Shown in pieces: positions 1 through 8,723 of a DNA stretch of 64,000 nucleotides. Position 1 is the stretch's first letter; each line of letters opens with the position of its first letter. Under the pieces are notes generated by a model. The model was given only the letters and a program-made list of their open reading frames with translations. It was not told the DNA's origin and made no database searches. Made by a program: the position numbers and the translations under genes. The stretch covers positions 6,921,001-6,985,000 of the forward strand of contig NZ_CP109485.1 in NCBI RefSeq assembly GCF_035918235.1, given 5' to 3'. Origin of the DNA: Streptomyces sp. NBC_01445. Lineage in GTDB: Bacteria; Actinomycetota; Actinomycetes; Streptomycetales; Streptomycetaceae.

Positions 1-1
1 G

Positions 2-340
2 GTCCTGACGGGTGATCAACCCGTCATCGACAGCCTCGACGCCACCGAGGACGCCTGGCAGGTCGCCCCGGACGTGCCGGCGGCCGACGTCCTCGAGCGA
101 TACCGCCGCGAGACGGACCGCGCGGACGAGATCATCACCGCCACACCCGCGGACGCGCCCCTCGCCTGGTGGCCGCACCACCTCTTCGGACCGCCGCACC
201 TGCACAGCCACCGGGACGTCCTGCTGCACGTCATCACCGAGACCGCCTGCCACGCCGGACACCTGGACGCCGCCCGCGAACTCATCGACGGGCGGCGCTG
301 GTTGGTGCTCACGGAGGATCGCGAGGCGGACCGCTCCTAG
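2..340 (+). CDS. DinB/DUF664-family protein, 3' part (5' end outside window)
   Basis: The frame is open from the window edge to the TAG at 338-340, giving the last 112 residues of a protein whose start is missing. The segment HSHRDVLLHVITETACHAGH followed by LDAARELIDG fits the C-terminal helix of DUF664/DinB-like proteins, a four-helix-bundle family with a His-based metal site (the His residues around positions 73-91 of the fragment). Members are linked to mycothiol or other small thiols, but substrates are mostly unknown, so I assign no reaction. It converges on the ABM protein 23 nt downstream. Confidence 0.7.
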   Translation, partial: VLTGDQPVIDSLDATEDAWQVAPDVPAADVLERYRRETDRADEIITATPADAPLAWWPHHLFGPPHLHSHRDVLLHVITETACHAGHLDAARELIDGRRWLVLTEDREADRS

Positions 341-363
341 GGACTTTCGTTTGGATCAGGCCG

Positions 364-678
364 CTACGACTTGGGCGAAGCCTGCTGCGCCACCTCGAAC
401 GACCACACCTGGGACCCGCTGGCCGCAGGCTTCGGGCGGTCCGCGCCGCCCTGGTGGGCCTCCTTCATGGAGCCCTCCATCCACGCGGTGAACGACGCCT
501 CGTCGCGCCACCGCGTGTACACCAGGTAGTCGTCCGTGCCCTCGATCGGGCGCAGCAGCTCGAACCACTCGAAGCCGTCCGAGTTCTCCACCGCGCCCGC
601 GCGCGAGGCGAAGCGCTTCTCCAGGGTTTCCCGCTGTTCAGCCGGGACGGTCAGGACGTTGATCTTCACGATGCTCAT
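364..678 (-). CDS. ABM-domain (antibiotic biosynthesis monooxygenase-like) protein
   Basis: A 104-aa protein. The ferredoxin-like ABM fold is indicated by VKINVLTVPAEQRETLEKRF at the N-terminus, GFEWFELL near residue 40 and the YTRWRDEASFTAWM block near residues 55-70. Such small dimeric proteins include quinone-forming oxygenases and haem-degrading enzymes, but many are uncharacterised. I chose the ATG at 678 because GAGGA lies about 8 nt upstream; the ATG at 687 would overlap that ribosome-binding site. Single gene, converging on the DinB-like gene and preceded by the DUF1992 gene on the same strand. Confidence 0.8.
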   Translation of the reverse strand: MSIVKINVLTVPAEQRETLEKRFASRAGAVENSDGFEWFELLRPIEGTDDYLVYTRWRDEASFTAWMEGSMKEAHQGGADRPKPAASGSQVWSFEVAQQASPKS

Positions 679-715
679 GGCGCCCATCCTCGCGCACCGG
701 CGCGTGAGATCGGCG

Positions 716-1129
716 TCAGGCCCCGTGCGCCCCGCGTCGCTCGTGCCAGTCGCGGACGATCTCCTCGACGTCGTACGGCTTCAGGCCGAGCGGCGGGCCC
801 GGCGGGGGCTTGAACATCATGTCGCGGATCTTGTCGTTGATGTCCGTGACGATTTTGCGGACGATCCGTTCGGAGGAGGCCCGCGCCGCCTCGGCGAGCG
901 CGTCCTCGGCCTCCTTGCGCAGAGCGAGTGACGGGGGCAGCACGGAGAAGCCCTCGCGGGCCATCTTCTGCTTGATCCACCAGTTCTCGTCGTACGTCGT
1001 GTCGGCCGTGCTCGGCAGCGGCTTGCCGGCTCCGGCGAGGTGGGAGAAGTCTCCTGCGCGCTCCGCGTCGCGGATCTGCTTGTCGACCCATGACTCGAAG
1101 CTGACGTCGGGTGGCTTGCGTTCGGTCAT
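716..1129 (-). CDS. DUF1992 (DnaJ homologue subfamily C member 28-like) protein
   Basis: A 137-aa protein with the DUF1992 pattern at its N-terminus: SFESWVDKQIRDAERAGDF, then the glycine-rich HLAGAGKPL, then the WWIKQKM segment. The C-terminal half is helical and charged and ends in a Pro-rich KPPPGPPLGLKPYDVEEIV stretch. The family is widespread in actinobacteria and is related to the conserved domain of DNAJC28; no enzymatic role is established. The ATG at 1129 is used because the open frame upstream of it runs into the divergent FHA-like gene and looks non-coding. Confidence 0.85.
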   Translation of the reverse strand: MTERKPPDVSFESWVDKQIRDAERAGDFSHLAGAGKPLPSTADTTYDENWWIKQKMAREGFSVLPPSLALRKEAEDALAEAARASSERIVRKIVTDINDKIRDMMFKPPPGPPLGLKPYDVEEIVRDWHERRGAHGA

Positions 1130-1235
1130 GGGCCCATTGTCCCAGAGGGCATCCCGTAGGGGCAGGGGACAACTTAGGATGCGGCGTCGGCGGACCCGGT
1201 ACCGACGGGCCGCGAAGACCGAAGGAGCTGTGCGG

Positions 1236-1631
1236 GTGCTGGAGCTGACCATGGCCTCCGTCGCGGGGGCGGACGCGGGTGCGACGGCCGGGATGCTGAT
1301 GGCCGACGCGCCGAGCGAGCCGGGAGCCGTGCTGCGCGTGGGGCGTGACCGGAACGTGTGCCGGCTCGCGACGCCCGACGACTGGCTGTTCGTCTCGCGC
1401 GTCCATCTGGAGTTCCGCTGCGGGCAGGACGGCGCCTGGTCCGTGTTCTGGCTGCGCGGCTCGCACGACGAGCCCTCGTCCGAGGTACGCCTCACGCTGA
1501 CGGGAGGGGAGCCGCGGCCCCTCGTGTACGGAGGGGCCGCGGCTCTCGCGCCGGGTGCGTCCGGTGAGGTCGTGGTCCTGGACCGCAATGAGCCCCGCAG
1601 CGTCAACGTGGGCTTCTACCACGAGATGTGA
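1236..1631 (+). CDS. FHA-like domain protein
   Basis: A 131-aa protein. The segment VLRVGRDRNVCRL, then DDWLFVSRVHLEFRC, resembles the phosphothreonine-binding loop of forkhead-associated domains (G-R, S-R-x-H). The glycines that follow and the C-terminal beta-strands (GGEPRPLVYGGAAALAPG) complete a beta-sandwich of about 100 residues. The protein is thus a stand-alone FHA-like module, possibly binding a Ser/Thr-kinase substrate. Start: GAAGGAG at 1221-1227 is better spaced (8 nt) to the GTG at 1236 than to the GTG at 1230. Divergent from the DUF1992 gene. Confidence 0.65.
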   Translation: MLELTMASVAGADAGATAGMLMADAPSEPGAVLRVGRDRNVCRLATPDDWLFVSRVHLEFRCGQDGAWSVFWLRGSHDEPSSEVRLTLTGGEPRPLVYGGAAALAPGASGEVVVLDRNEPRSVNVGFYHEM

Positions 1632-1667
1632 TGACCCATCAGGCTGTCAGAGCGTCAGGAACGGACG

Positions 1668-2348
1668 CTACGGCAGTACGCGGGCCAGCGCGAAGCCGTC
1701 GTAGCCCTTGCTGCCCACCGTCTGGACCGCCGTGCCGTCCAGCCTCGGGTGGTCGGCGATCATCTGGAGCGCGGCGCGGGTGCCGCGGATGTCGGGGGCC
1801 GCATCGGAGTCGTCCGTCACGCGGCCGCCGCGCACCACGTTGTCGACGATGATCACGCTGCCGGGGCGGGTCAGGCGCAGCGCCCACTCGACGTAGTGCG
1901 GATTGTTGGCCTTGTCGGCGTCGATGAAGACGAGGTCGAAGGGGTCGGGGTGGTCGGCCGCGACGCCGGGCAGCGAGTCGAGGGCGGGGCCGACCCGCAC
2001 CTCGGCGATCTTGTCGAGGCCGGCGCGGGCGAGGTTGCCGCGGGCCACCTCGGCGTGCCGGGGGTCGTACTCGAGGGTGACGAGGACGCCGTCGGCGGGG
2101 AGGGCGCGGGCCAGCCAGATCGTGCTGTACCCGCCGAGCGTGCCGATCTCCAGGACGCGGCGCGCGCCCTGGATCCGGGCGATCAGGTGGAGGAACTTGC
2201 CCTGGTTCGGGGCGACGGCGATGTGCGGGAGGCCCGCCGCCTCGCTGTCCGCGAGGGCCGCCGTCAGGACCTCGTCGTCGGGGGCGAGGAGTCCGGTCAG
2301 GTAGTCGTCGACGGCGGTCCACTGCTCTTCGGATGCGTGCTCAGCCAT
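1668..2348 (-). CDS. Class I SAM-dependent O-methyltransferase (CCoAMT-like)
   Basis: A 226-aa protein of the caffeoyl-CoA/catechol O-methyltransferase type (Methyltransf_3). The SAM site is VLEIGTLGGYSTIWLA near residue 64, followed by an acidic strand-2 end (VTLEYD) and the metal-binding FIDADKANN near residue 140, with IIVDNVVRGG near residue 165. These Mg-dependent enzymes methylate vicinal hydroxyls of small phenolics; the substrate here is unknown. It lies downstream of the frameshifted DUF2330 gene on the same strand, 42 nt after that gene's inferred stop. Confidence 0.9.
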   Translation of the reverse strand: MAEHASEEQWTAVDDYLTGLLAPDDEVLTAALADSEAAGLPHIAVAPNQGKFLHLIARIQGARRVLEIGTLGGYSTIWLARALPADGVLVTLEYDPRHAEVARGNLARAGLDKIAEVRVGPALDSLPGVAADHPDPFDLVFIDADKANNPHYVEWALRLTRPGSVIIVDNVVRGGRVTDDSDAAPDIRGTRAALQMIADHPRLDGTAVQTVGSKGYDGFALARVLP

Positions 2349-2389
2349 GGCCCCATGATGGGCGTACGGGGCGGCGGGCCGCACGGGAT

Positions 2390-3518
2390 TCAGCCGGGCG
2401 GCGGCGGGGCGTGCACCGGCGGCGGGGGCGGCACCGGCCGACGGGCCCGCCGGCGGAGCCAGAGGACGACGGCCGCCATCAGGAGCAGGGTCACGGGCAG
2501 CGGAACGGTGAGCAGCCACACCGGGACGCCCCCGGCGGTGAGGAGTTCGTCGTCCCACACGACGCTGCGGTGCGTGGCGTCGCTCGCGGTGCGCCGCAGT
2601 TCATGGTCGTCGTAAATGCGCGACGGCTGCGGGAAATCCTGGGTGAGCGCGGTACCGCTCGCCGCCCGCGAATTCGGGCAGTGGCCCGCCGGACTCGGCC
2701 GGGATCCGGCCCGCGTACGTGACCTCCGGGGCGTCGCCGCCGATCGTGGAGCGCGGCTCCATGCGGTGGGCGGAGAGCACGTACAGGCGCAGGTGCTGTT
2801 CGGTGCGGGCGAGTTTCGACAGCCGCATCGGGTAGACGAGGCGGTCGCTGGCGAAGGTGAGGTGGAGCGGGTCGAGGGCGCCGCCGAGCACGCTGTCGGC
2901 GTCGGCGGGCGCGAGGCGGATCGCCACGTACTCCCAGCCCTGCTCGACGTACGGGCGCAGCGCGTTGTCGAGGCGGTCGGGGAGCTGGAAACCGTTCTCG
3001 TCGAGCCAGCCGGCGAGTGCGCCGGGGTCGGTCGCGGTGAGGCGGGCGACGTCGAACGGTCCGAGGTGCTCGCGGCCGACCACCTCGACGGGGCCGCCGG
3101 GTGCGGGGGCGCCGGCCGTGGCGCCGTCGCCGCTCCCGCCGTCGAACGGCCAGTCGTCGGCGCCGGGCCAGAAGTGGTGCCGGGTCCGCTCGACCGGTGC
3201 CGTCACGTCGCTCAGCTGCGAGAAGAGCCCGGGGTCGCCGAGTTCGACCGACGCGCGGTGCGGTACGGGCATGATCCAGGCGGCGTCGCGCACGTTGCCG
3301 CTCACCGACAGGCTCATCACGATCTGCTCGCTGTGCCCGTCCCAGCGCACCGCGGACGTCTCGTCGTACACGGTGAGGTCCGTGCCCGCGGGCGGCACCA
3401 TCGCGCCGCATCCGCACGCGTACGCCGGTGACACGAGCGCGGCGATCTGGAACGCCATGAGGGCCAGGGCTGTCAGCAGCGCCCTGGCCCTCATGGTCAG
3501 TGGTTGTGCGGTTCTCAT
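2390..3518 (-). pseudogene. DUF2330 secreted/anchored protein, interrupted by a 1-nt frameshift
   Basis: The first 290 or so residues are a normal DUF2330 protein: a signal peptide (LLTALALMAFQIAALVSPAYA), then ACGCGAMV and WIMPVPHRASVELGD. Read in that frame the protein ends abnormally at 2601 after ERYRAHPGFP. In the next frame the expected family ending continues without interruption: TQDFPQPSRIYDDHELRRT, then WLLTVPLPVTLLLMAAVV as a membrane anchor and an Arg-rich tail, ending at 2390. Removing one base near 2645-2652 (sense strand taccgcgctcaccc) restores a continuous reading YRLTQDF. It is either a sequencing error or a real lesion that would remove the membrane anchor. Confidence 0.75.
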
Positions 3519-3603
3519 GCCGGCCCCCGATGTCGCGCCCCGTGTGTCCGTGCCGTGTGCGGCGAAGGAGCAGACGGGGCGCGGTGGAGCGCGGTTCCGG
3601 GTG

Positions 3604-5019
3604 TTACGCGGCTGTAGCGGTCGCGGTCTGCGGCAGGTCGCAGGGCTCGACCGCGGGCAGCGAGCCCGGCAGCGGGCGGCGCGCCGACTCGGTCATGAAC
3701 CACACCGCGATACCGCCGATGACGGCCGCGGCCATCATGTAGTACGCGGGCATCATCATGTTCCCGGTCGCCCCGATGAGGGCGGTGACGACCAGCGGGG
3801 TCGTGCCGCCGAAGAGCGAGACGGAGATGTTGAAGCCGATCGACAGCGAGCCGTAGCGCACCCGGGTCGGGAAGAGCGCGGGCAGCGCGGACGGCATCGC
3901 CGAGGTGAAGCAGACCAGGAGCAGGCCGAGCGCGCCCATGCCGAGGGCGATGGCCCACAGGGAGCCCTCGCGGATCAGGAGCAGGGCCGGGACGGACAGC
4001 GCGAGGAACCCGACGCAGCCCGCGGCGATCACCGGGCGGCGGCCGACACGGTCGGAGAGCGCACCCGCGAACGGCTGGACGATCATCATCAGCGCCATCA
4101 CACCGAGGACCACGAGGAGGCCGTGCGTCTCGTCGTAGTGGAGCTCACTGGTGAGGTAGCTCGGCATGTACGACAGCAGCATGTAGTCGGTGACGTTGAA
4201 GACGAGGACCAGGCCGACGCACAGGAGCAGTGCCTTCCACTGGCCGGCGATCATGTCGCGGACCTTCACCTTGGGCCGGGCCTTCTCCGACTCGTGCGCG
4301 TTCTTCAGCTCGGCCGCGAACGCCGGGGTCTCTTCGAGCCGCATCCGCAGATAGAGGCCGATGATCCCCATCGGGCCCGCGATCAGGAACGGGATGCGCC
4401 AGCCCCAGGAGAGCAGGTCGTCCGAGGAGAGCAGCGCCGTCATCAGCGTGACGAGGCCCGCGCCGCCGATGTATCCGGCGAGCGTGCCGAATTCCAGCCA
4501 GCTGCCGAAGAAGCCGCGCTTCTTGTCGGGCGCGTACTCGGCGATGAAGGTGGACGCGCCGCCGTACTCACCGCCGGTCGAGAAGCCCTGCACCAGACGG
4601 GCCAGGAGCAGCAGGATCGGCGCCCAGACGCCGATCGTCGCGTACGACGGGATCAGGCCGATCGCGAACGTGCCCGCCGCCATCATGATCATGGTGACGG
4701 CGAGGATCTTCTGCCGGCCGACGCGGTCGCCGAGCGGTCCGAAGACCATGCCGCCGATCGGACGCACGAGGAACGCCGCGGCGAAGGCGCCGAACGTGGC
4801 CAGGAGCTGGGCCGTGGGGTTGCCCGACGGGAAGAAGACCTTGCCGAGGGTGACGGCGATGTAGCTGTAGACACCGAAGTCGAACCACTCCATCGCATTG
4901 CCGAGTGCCGCCGCCTTGACCGCGCGCTTGACCAGCACTGGGTCGGTGACGGTGACCTCGGGGGAGGCGCCCTTCGCTGGGGCGTTGGTCCTGGGTGCGA
5001 CGGTTAGAGCACTCGACAA
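3604..5019 (-). CDS. MFS transporter of the metabolite:H+ symporter (ProP/MHS) type
   Basis: A 471-aa, 12-helix integral membrane protein. The MHS hallmark GNAMEWFDFGVYSYIA opens helix 1, the MFS loop motif is GPLGDRVGRQK, and FSTGGEYGGASTFIAEYAPD is the conserved helix-5 segment. The second half repeats the loop as ALSDRVGRRP. Family members symport protons with proline/betaine, shikimate or dicarboxylates; I cannot name the substrate. Start chosen: TTG at 5019, with AGGCGAG about 10 nt upstream; the open frame further upstream is Arg/Pro-rich and looks non-coding. Single gene, divergent from the GT87-PAP2 gene. Confidence 0.85.
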   Translation of the reverse strand: MSSALTVAPRTNAPAKGASPEVTVTDPVLVKRAVKAAALGNAMEWFDFGVYSYIAVTLGKVFFPSGNPTAQLLATFGAFAAAFLVRPIGGMVFGPLGDRVGRQKILAVTMIMMAAGTFAIGLIPSYATIGVWAPILLLLARLVQGFSTGGEYGGASTFIAEYAPDKKRGFFGSWLEFGTLAGYIGGAGLVTLMTALLSSDDLLSWGWRIPFLIAGPMGIIGLYLRMRLEETPAFAAELKNAHESEKARPKVKVRDMIAGQWKALLLCVGLVLVFNVTDYMLLSYMPSYLTSELHYDETHGLLVVLGVMALMMIVQPFAGALSDRVGRRPVIAAGCVGFLALSVPALLLIREGSLWAIALGMGALGLLLVCFTSAMPSALPALFPTRVRYGSLSIGFNISVSLFGGTTPLVVTALIGATGNMMMPAYYMMAAAVIGGIAVWFMTESARRPLPGSLPAVEPCDLPQTATATAA

Positions 5020-5398
5020 GGGTCTGCTCGCCTGCTTTCGACGGGGACAGGGACATGTCCGCGTGGGGCACGGACGAAGCCGCCCACGGCGGGGCGGCCA
5101 GAAATCGACCATAGGGGCATTCGCGATCATTACGGGTAGTGTTCGAGCCGTCGCGCACCGTGGGAAAAGTGGGTCCTGCCAGGCATGACGCCCCGGCCCC
5201 GGCGCGGCGCAAACGAACAAATCTGTGAGCTTTGTCGCGGCCCTCGACCGCAACCACGCAGACCCCGCAGGCCCCGCGTCATCGTCTTCCGGTCAAAAAC
5301 CGTTGGACGCTCAGGTGAAGCGGGGGTTGCCTACGTCTCACCCCGGGGGTAGTGCGAGCCTCTTGGGACAGTACGCATGGCGGGAGGGCCGACGGCGC
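5020..5398. other. Intergenic region between divergent MFS and GT87-PAP2 genes
   Basis: About 380 bp between two divergent genes. It must hold the promoters and leaders of both. I see no strong inverted repeat, riboswitch or convincing small gene in it; a GGGAGGG ribosome-binding site at 5382-5388 serves the rightward GTG start. Confidence 0.5.
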
Positions 5399-7447
5399 GT
5401 GGCAAACGTGGAGCATGGACCGGGCAAAGCCTTGGTGGCGGGGGCCGCGACAGCGCGGTTGGGCATGGTCCGGGCGGGCCTCTGGCTGATCGCCGCGGTG
5501 CTCGCGGTGCGGCAGGTCGTGGCCGTCCTGAGCACCCCGAGCGGGGAACGGCTCACGGACCTGGAGACCTGGATCGGTCCTGAAGGCGTCCTCCATGTGA
5601 AGGGCTCCCTCTACGATGCCGACCGGTTCACCGGTACCCCGTTCGGGGGACTGGTGCTGAAGCCGCTCGCGCGGGGCGCCGAGCAGGCACTGGGCTGGGC
5701 CTGGACCTTCGGGACGCTCGGCCTTGTCGTCGTCCTCGGTCTCGTCGCCGCGCGCGCCCTGCCCAAGCCCGTCACCCGGCGCACCTCGCTCCTCGCCGCC
5801 CCGGTCGCGGTCAGCCTCCTGATGCTGTCGCTGCCGGTGCGCAACACCCTGCATCTCGGCCAGACCAGCATCATCCCGGTCCTCCTCGTCCTGCTCGGCT
5901 GCTTCGCCGCCCGCGGCGAGAAGAGCTCGGGGCTGCTCATCGGCATCGGCGCCGCCCTCCAGCCGACCGTCCTCCTCTTCGCGCCGCTCCTGTGGTTCAC
6001 CGGGCGGCGCCGCGCCGCCGTGTCCTCGGGCGTCACGTTCGCGGCGTGCACGCTCCTCGCGTGGGCCGCGATGCCGCACGACTCGTGGACGTACTGGGTG
6101 CACCACCTGGCGGGAGCGGGCCTCGGTTCGAGCCCCGACGGGCTCGCCAACCAGTCGCTGCACGGCGCACTCCTGCGCTTCGGCCTGGAGGGCCCCCTCG
6201 AGATCGGGTTCTTCCTGCTCCTCGCCGTCGCCGTCGCGGTCGTCGGACTGCGGCGCGCGGTGCGCTACGCACAGGACGGACAGCTCCTCCTCGCCGTCGC
6301 CCTCACCGGCTGCGTCGCCGTCGCCGTGTCGCCGACGACCTGGCAGCACCAGCTTCTGTGGGTGCTGCTCGCCGTGGTCGGCCGCGTCGGCAAGAAGGCG
6401 TCCGACCGGTACGTGTGGCCGGTCGCGGTCATTCTCGTGACGACGCTCCCCGCGAGGATGCTGCTGCCGGGCACGGCGCTCGCGGATCCGCTGCGCGACA
6501 ACGTTGTGCTGATCGCCGCGGTCGCCGCGGCCACGCTCGTCCCGTTCCTGTCCCGCACCGCGCCCGAGTACCGCGCGCCCGTCCCCACCGAGTACGCGAA
6601 GCCCGTCCCGTCGCGCTGGTCACGGGTCCCGCTCATGCCGTTCTGGCGCCGGGTCCTGACCCGCCCGAACCTGCTGCTCGAACTGCTGCTGATCCGCGTC
6701 GGCTACTACGCGTACCAGCAGGTCAGGCTCGCCGCGACGGGCGGTACGAACTCCGGGGGCCGGGCCACCGCCGAGGCGCACGGCACGCAGGTCCACTCCC
6801 TGGAGAAGTTCCTCCACATCGACATCGAGCACTGGGTCAACCACGCGGTGGTGCAGGTCCCGTGGCTCAAGTCGTTCTTCAACTTCTACTACGAGTCGTT
6901 CCACTTCATCGTGCCGCTGACCGTCCTCGCCATCCTCTACGTCCGCAGGCCCGCCCAGTACCGCTGGGCCCGCTCGGCGCTCGGCTTCGCCACGGTGCTT
7001 GCCCTGATCGGCTTCTGGTTCTACCCGCTGGCGCCGCCACGGCTGATGCCCGCGCTCGGCTTCATCGACACGCTGCACGGAGTCCAGGACTTCTCCAAGC
7101 CGGACTACGGCACGCTGACCGCGCTCACCAACCAGTACGCGGCCATGCCCTCACTGCACTTCGGCTGGTCCCTGTGGTGCGGGCTCGTGATCGTCGTGTT
7201 CGCGCGGAGGTGGTGGATCAAGGCCATCGGTCTCGTCCACCCCCTGTGCACGATCTCCGCGATCATCGCCACCGGCAACCACTGGGTGCTCGACGCGGTG
7301 GGCGGGGCGACAGTGGTCGGTCTCGGCTTCCTGCTGACGTACATGCTCCAGGGGCCCCGGGCGCGGACGGTGACGGCGGCGGCCACCGGTCAGGCGGACG
7401 AGGCGACGCATTCGAACCAGACGGTCTTGCCGACCGCCAAGGGCTGA
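5399..7447 (+). CDS. Bifunctional GT87-like / PAP2 (Aur1-like) membrane protein
   Basis: A 682-aa polytopic protein with two parts. Residues about 15-400 form a hydrophobic GT87-type mannosyltransferase-like region, with acidic DLETWIGPEG early, HLGQTSIIPVLLVLLG, and GLANQSLHGALLR. Residues about 430-660 form a PAP2_3/Aur1-like domain with the histidine motifs MPSLHFGWS (near 581) and GNHWVLDAVGGA (near 627). The fusion suggests that lipid-linked sugar transfer and lipid-phosphate transfer or hydrolysis occur on one polypeptide, perhaps making phosphoinositol- or mannose-containing lipids. Start: GTG at 5399 after GGGAGGG. Its 3' end overlaps the convergent ATPase gene by 58 nt. Confidence 0.8.
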   Translation: MANVEHGPGKALVAGAATARLGMVRAGLWLIAAVLAVRQVVAVLSTPSGERLTDLETWIGPEGVLHVKGSLYDADRFTGTPFGGLVLKPLARGAEQALGWAWTFGTLGLVVVLGLVAARALPKPVTRRTSLLAAPVAVSLLMLSLPVRNTLHLGQTSIIPVLLVLLGCFAARGEKSSGLLIGIGAALQPTVLLFAPLLWFTGRRRAAVSSGVTFAACTLLAWAAMPHDSWTYWVHHLAGAGLGSSPDGLANQSLHGALLRFGLEGPLEIGFFLLLAVAVAVVGLRRAVRYAQDGQLLLAVALTGCVAVAVSPTTWQHQLLWVLLAVVGRVGKKASDRYVWPVAVILVTTLPARMLLPGTALADPLRDNVVLIAAVAAATLVPFLSRTAPEYRAPVPTEYAKPVPSRWSRVPLMPFWRRVLTRPNLLLELLLIRVGYYAYQQVRLAATGGTNSGGRATAEAHGTQVHSLEKFLHIDIEHWVNHAVVQVPWLKSFFNFYYESFHFIVPLTVLAILYVRRPAQYRWARSALGFATVLALIGFWFYPLAPPRLMPALGFIDTLHGVQDFSKPDYGTLTALTNQYAAMPSLHFGWSLWCGLVIVVFARRWWIKAIGLVHPLCTISAIIATGNHWVLDAVGGATVVGLGFLLTYMLQGPRARTVTAAATGQADEATHSNQTVLPTAKG

Positions 7448-7803
7448 ACACCCCACTTCGTCGCGACCGCCGAGACGATGGCGAGGCCGCGGCCCGACTC
7501 GGCGAACGGGTCGGCCGAGTGCGGTGCTTCCGGCGGGAGCGCAGCCCCCTCGTCGCTCACCTCCGCCCGCAGGTGCCCGGTGTCCGGGTCGTGGAGCAGC
7601 CGCACCTCGGCTCGCGCGCCGGGGACATGGCGTACGACGTTGGACAGCAGCTCCGTGACGCCGAGCGCCATGTCGTGGCCCAGGTCCGCCGGGATCGCCC
7701 AGTCCTCGCACAGAGCGCGGACGATGCGGCGTACGTGGCGGGCGGAGTGGGTGCCGACGGTGAGGTGCAGCGTGTACGCGTGCTGCTCGGTTTGCTCGTT
7801 CAT
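7390..7803 (-). CDS. ATP-binding anti-sigma-factor-like protein (HATPase_c_2)
   Basis: A 137-aa GHKL-fold protein of the RsbW/SpoIIAB type that is abundant in Streptomyces. The N-box is LGVTELLSNVVRH, the G1-like box is VSDEGAALP, and the G2 box is ESGRGLAIVSAVA, so the ATP site looks intact. These proteins phosphorylate anti-anti-sigma factors or bind sigma factors; no partner lies beside it. The ATG at 7803 was chosen over upstream in-frame codons because the extra residues resemble no family member. Convergent with, and overlapping, the GT87-PAP2 gene; divergent from the XRE regulator. Confidence 0.85.
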   Translation of the reverse strand: MNEQTEQHAYTLHLTVGTHSARHVRRIVRALCEDWAIPADLGHDMALGVTELLSNVVRHVPGARAEVRLLHDPDTGHLRAEVSDEGAALPPEAPHSADPFAESGRGLAIVSAVATKWGVQPLAVGKTVWFECVASSA

Positions 7804-7889
7804 GGGACGAGCGTGACGAGCCTTGACTACGCTGTGCAATCGACCGGATACAACTGGCCCACGCGTGGGCCGAGTTGAGGGGGCTGTGC

Positions 7890-8723
7890 GTGGTCCACAT
7901 CAACGTCCTCGACCCGAGCGCGTCGCCGCTCGACTACTACGGCTTTGAGCTGCGCCGTCACCGGGAGGCCGCCGGCCTGACCCAGAAGCAGCTCGGGGGC
8001 ATCGTCAATTACACCGGGTCCCTGGTGGGCCAGATCGAGACGGCGAGAAAGCTGCCGACGCCGGAGTTCAGCGAACGGTGCGACGCGGCGCTGGGCGCGG
8101 ATGGTTTGCTGTCGCGGCTCGTCGGGTTGGTGCTGCGGTCTCAACTGCCGGTGTGGTTCCAGCAAGTTGCGGAGTTGGAGGCGCGGGCCAACGAGATCTG
8201 TACGTTCCAGACGCACATGGTGCACGGGCTGTTGCAGACGCGGGCCTACGCGCGGGCGGTGCTCGGCGTGATGGACCGCGAGAACCTGGACGACCGTACC
8301 GAGGTCCGGCTGGCACGGCAGCGGATCCTGGAGAAGGACGAGCCGCCGGTCCTGTGGGTGATCCTCGGCGAGGCCGCGCTGCACCAGGAGATCGGGGACG
8401 ATCCGGAGGTCATGCGGGGCCAACTCGCGTATCTGTTGGCTTACGAGACGCATCCGTTCGTGAATGTTCAGGTGCTGCCGTTCACGGCGGGCGTGCACGC
8501 GGGGTTGCAGGGTTCGTACAACCTGTACCGCTTCCCGACCGACCCCTCCATTGTCTACACCGAGGGCTACGGACAAGGGCATCCGACCGCCAACCCGACC
8601 ACCGTCAAAGACTGTTCGCTCCGTTACGATCACTTGCAGGCGGCCGCCCTGTCCATCCCGGGCTCGGCCGAGCTGATCCGGCAGGTGATGGAGGAGCGTT
8701 ATGGCGAGCATCCAGTGGCGTAA
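7890..8723 (+). CDS. XRE-family regulator with DUF5753 domain
   Basis: A 277-aa protein. The helix-turn-helix lies at about residues 12-70 (ELRRHREAAGLTQKQLGGIV, then NYTGSLVGQIETARKLP). The DUF5753 domain follows from about 95 to 265 (FQTHMVHGLLQTRAYARAVL, LWVILGEAALHQEIG, VNVQVLPFTAGVH). This is the BldB/WhiJ-type architecture that controls development or antibiotic genes in Streptomyces, usually with a DUF397 partner. Start: GTG at 7890, preceded by GAGGGGG. The last 23 nt overlap the DUF397 gene, so the two are translationally coupled. Confidence 0.9.
   Translation: MVHINVLDPSASPLDYYGFELRRHREAAGLTQKQLGGIVNYTGSLVGQIETARKLPTPEFSERCDAALGADGLLSRLVGLVLRSQLPVWFQQVAELEARANEICTFQTHMVHGLLQTRAYARAVLGVMDRENLDDRTEVRLARQRILEKDEPPVLWVILGEAALHQEIGDDPEVMRGQLAYLLAYETHPFVNVQVLPFTAGVHAGLQGSYNLYRFPTDPSIVYTEGYGQGHPTANPTTVKDCSLRYDHLQAAALSIPGSAELIRQVMEERYGEHPVA

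Noticed and set aside
1644..1658. CTGTC-N5-GTCAG, a near match to the CTGAC palindrome
   Set aside because: It lies between the ends of two convergent genes and not at a promoter, and has a mismatch in the first arm.
2857..5007. A 716-codon open frame on the plus strand
   Set aside because: It lies antisense to the DUF2330 and MFS genes; the translation is Arg/Asp/Gly-biased low-complexity sequence typical of GC-rich shadow frames.
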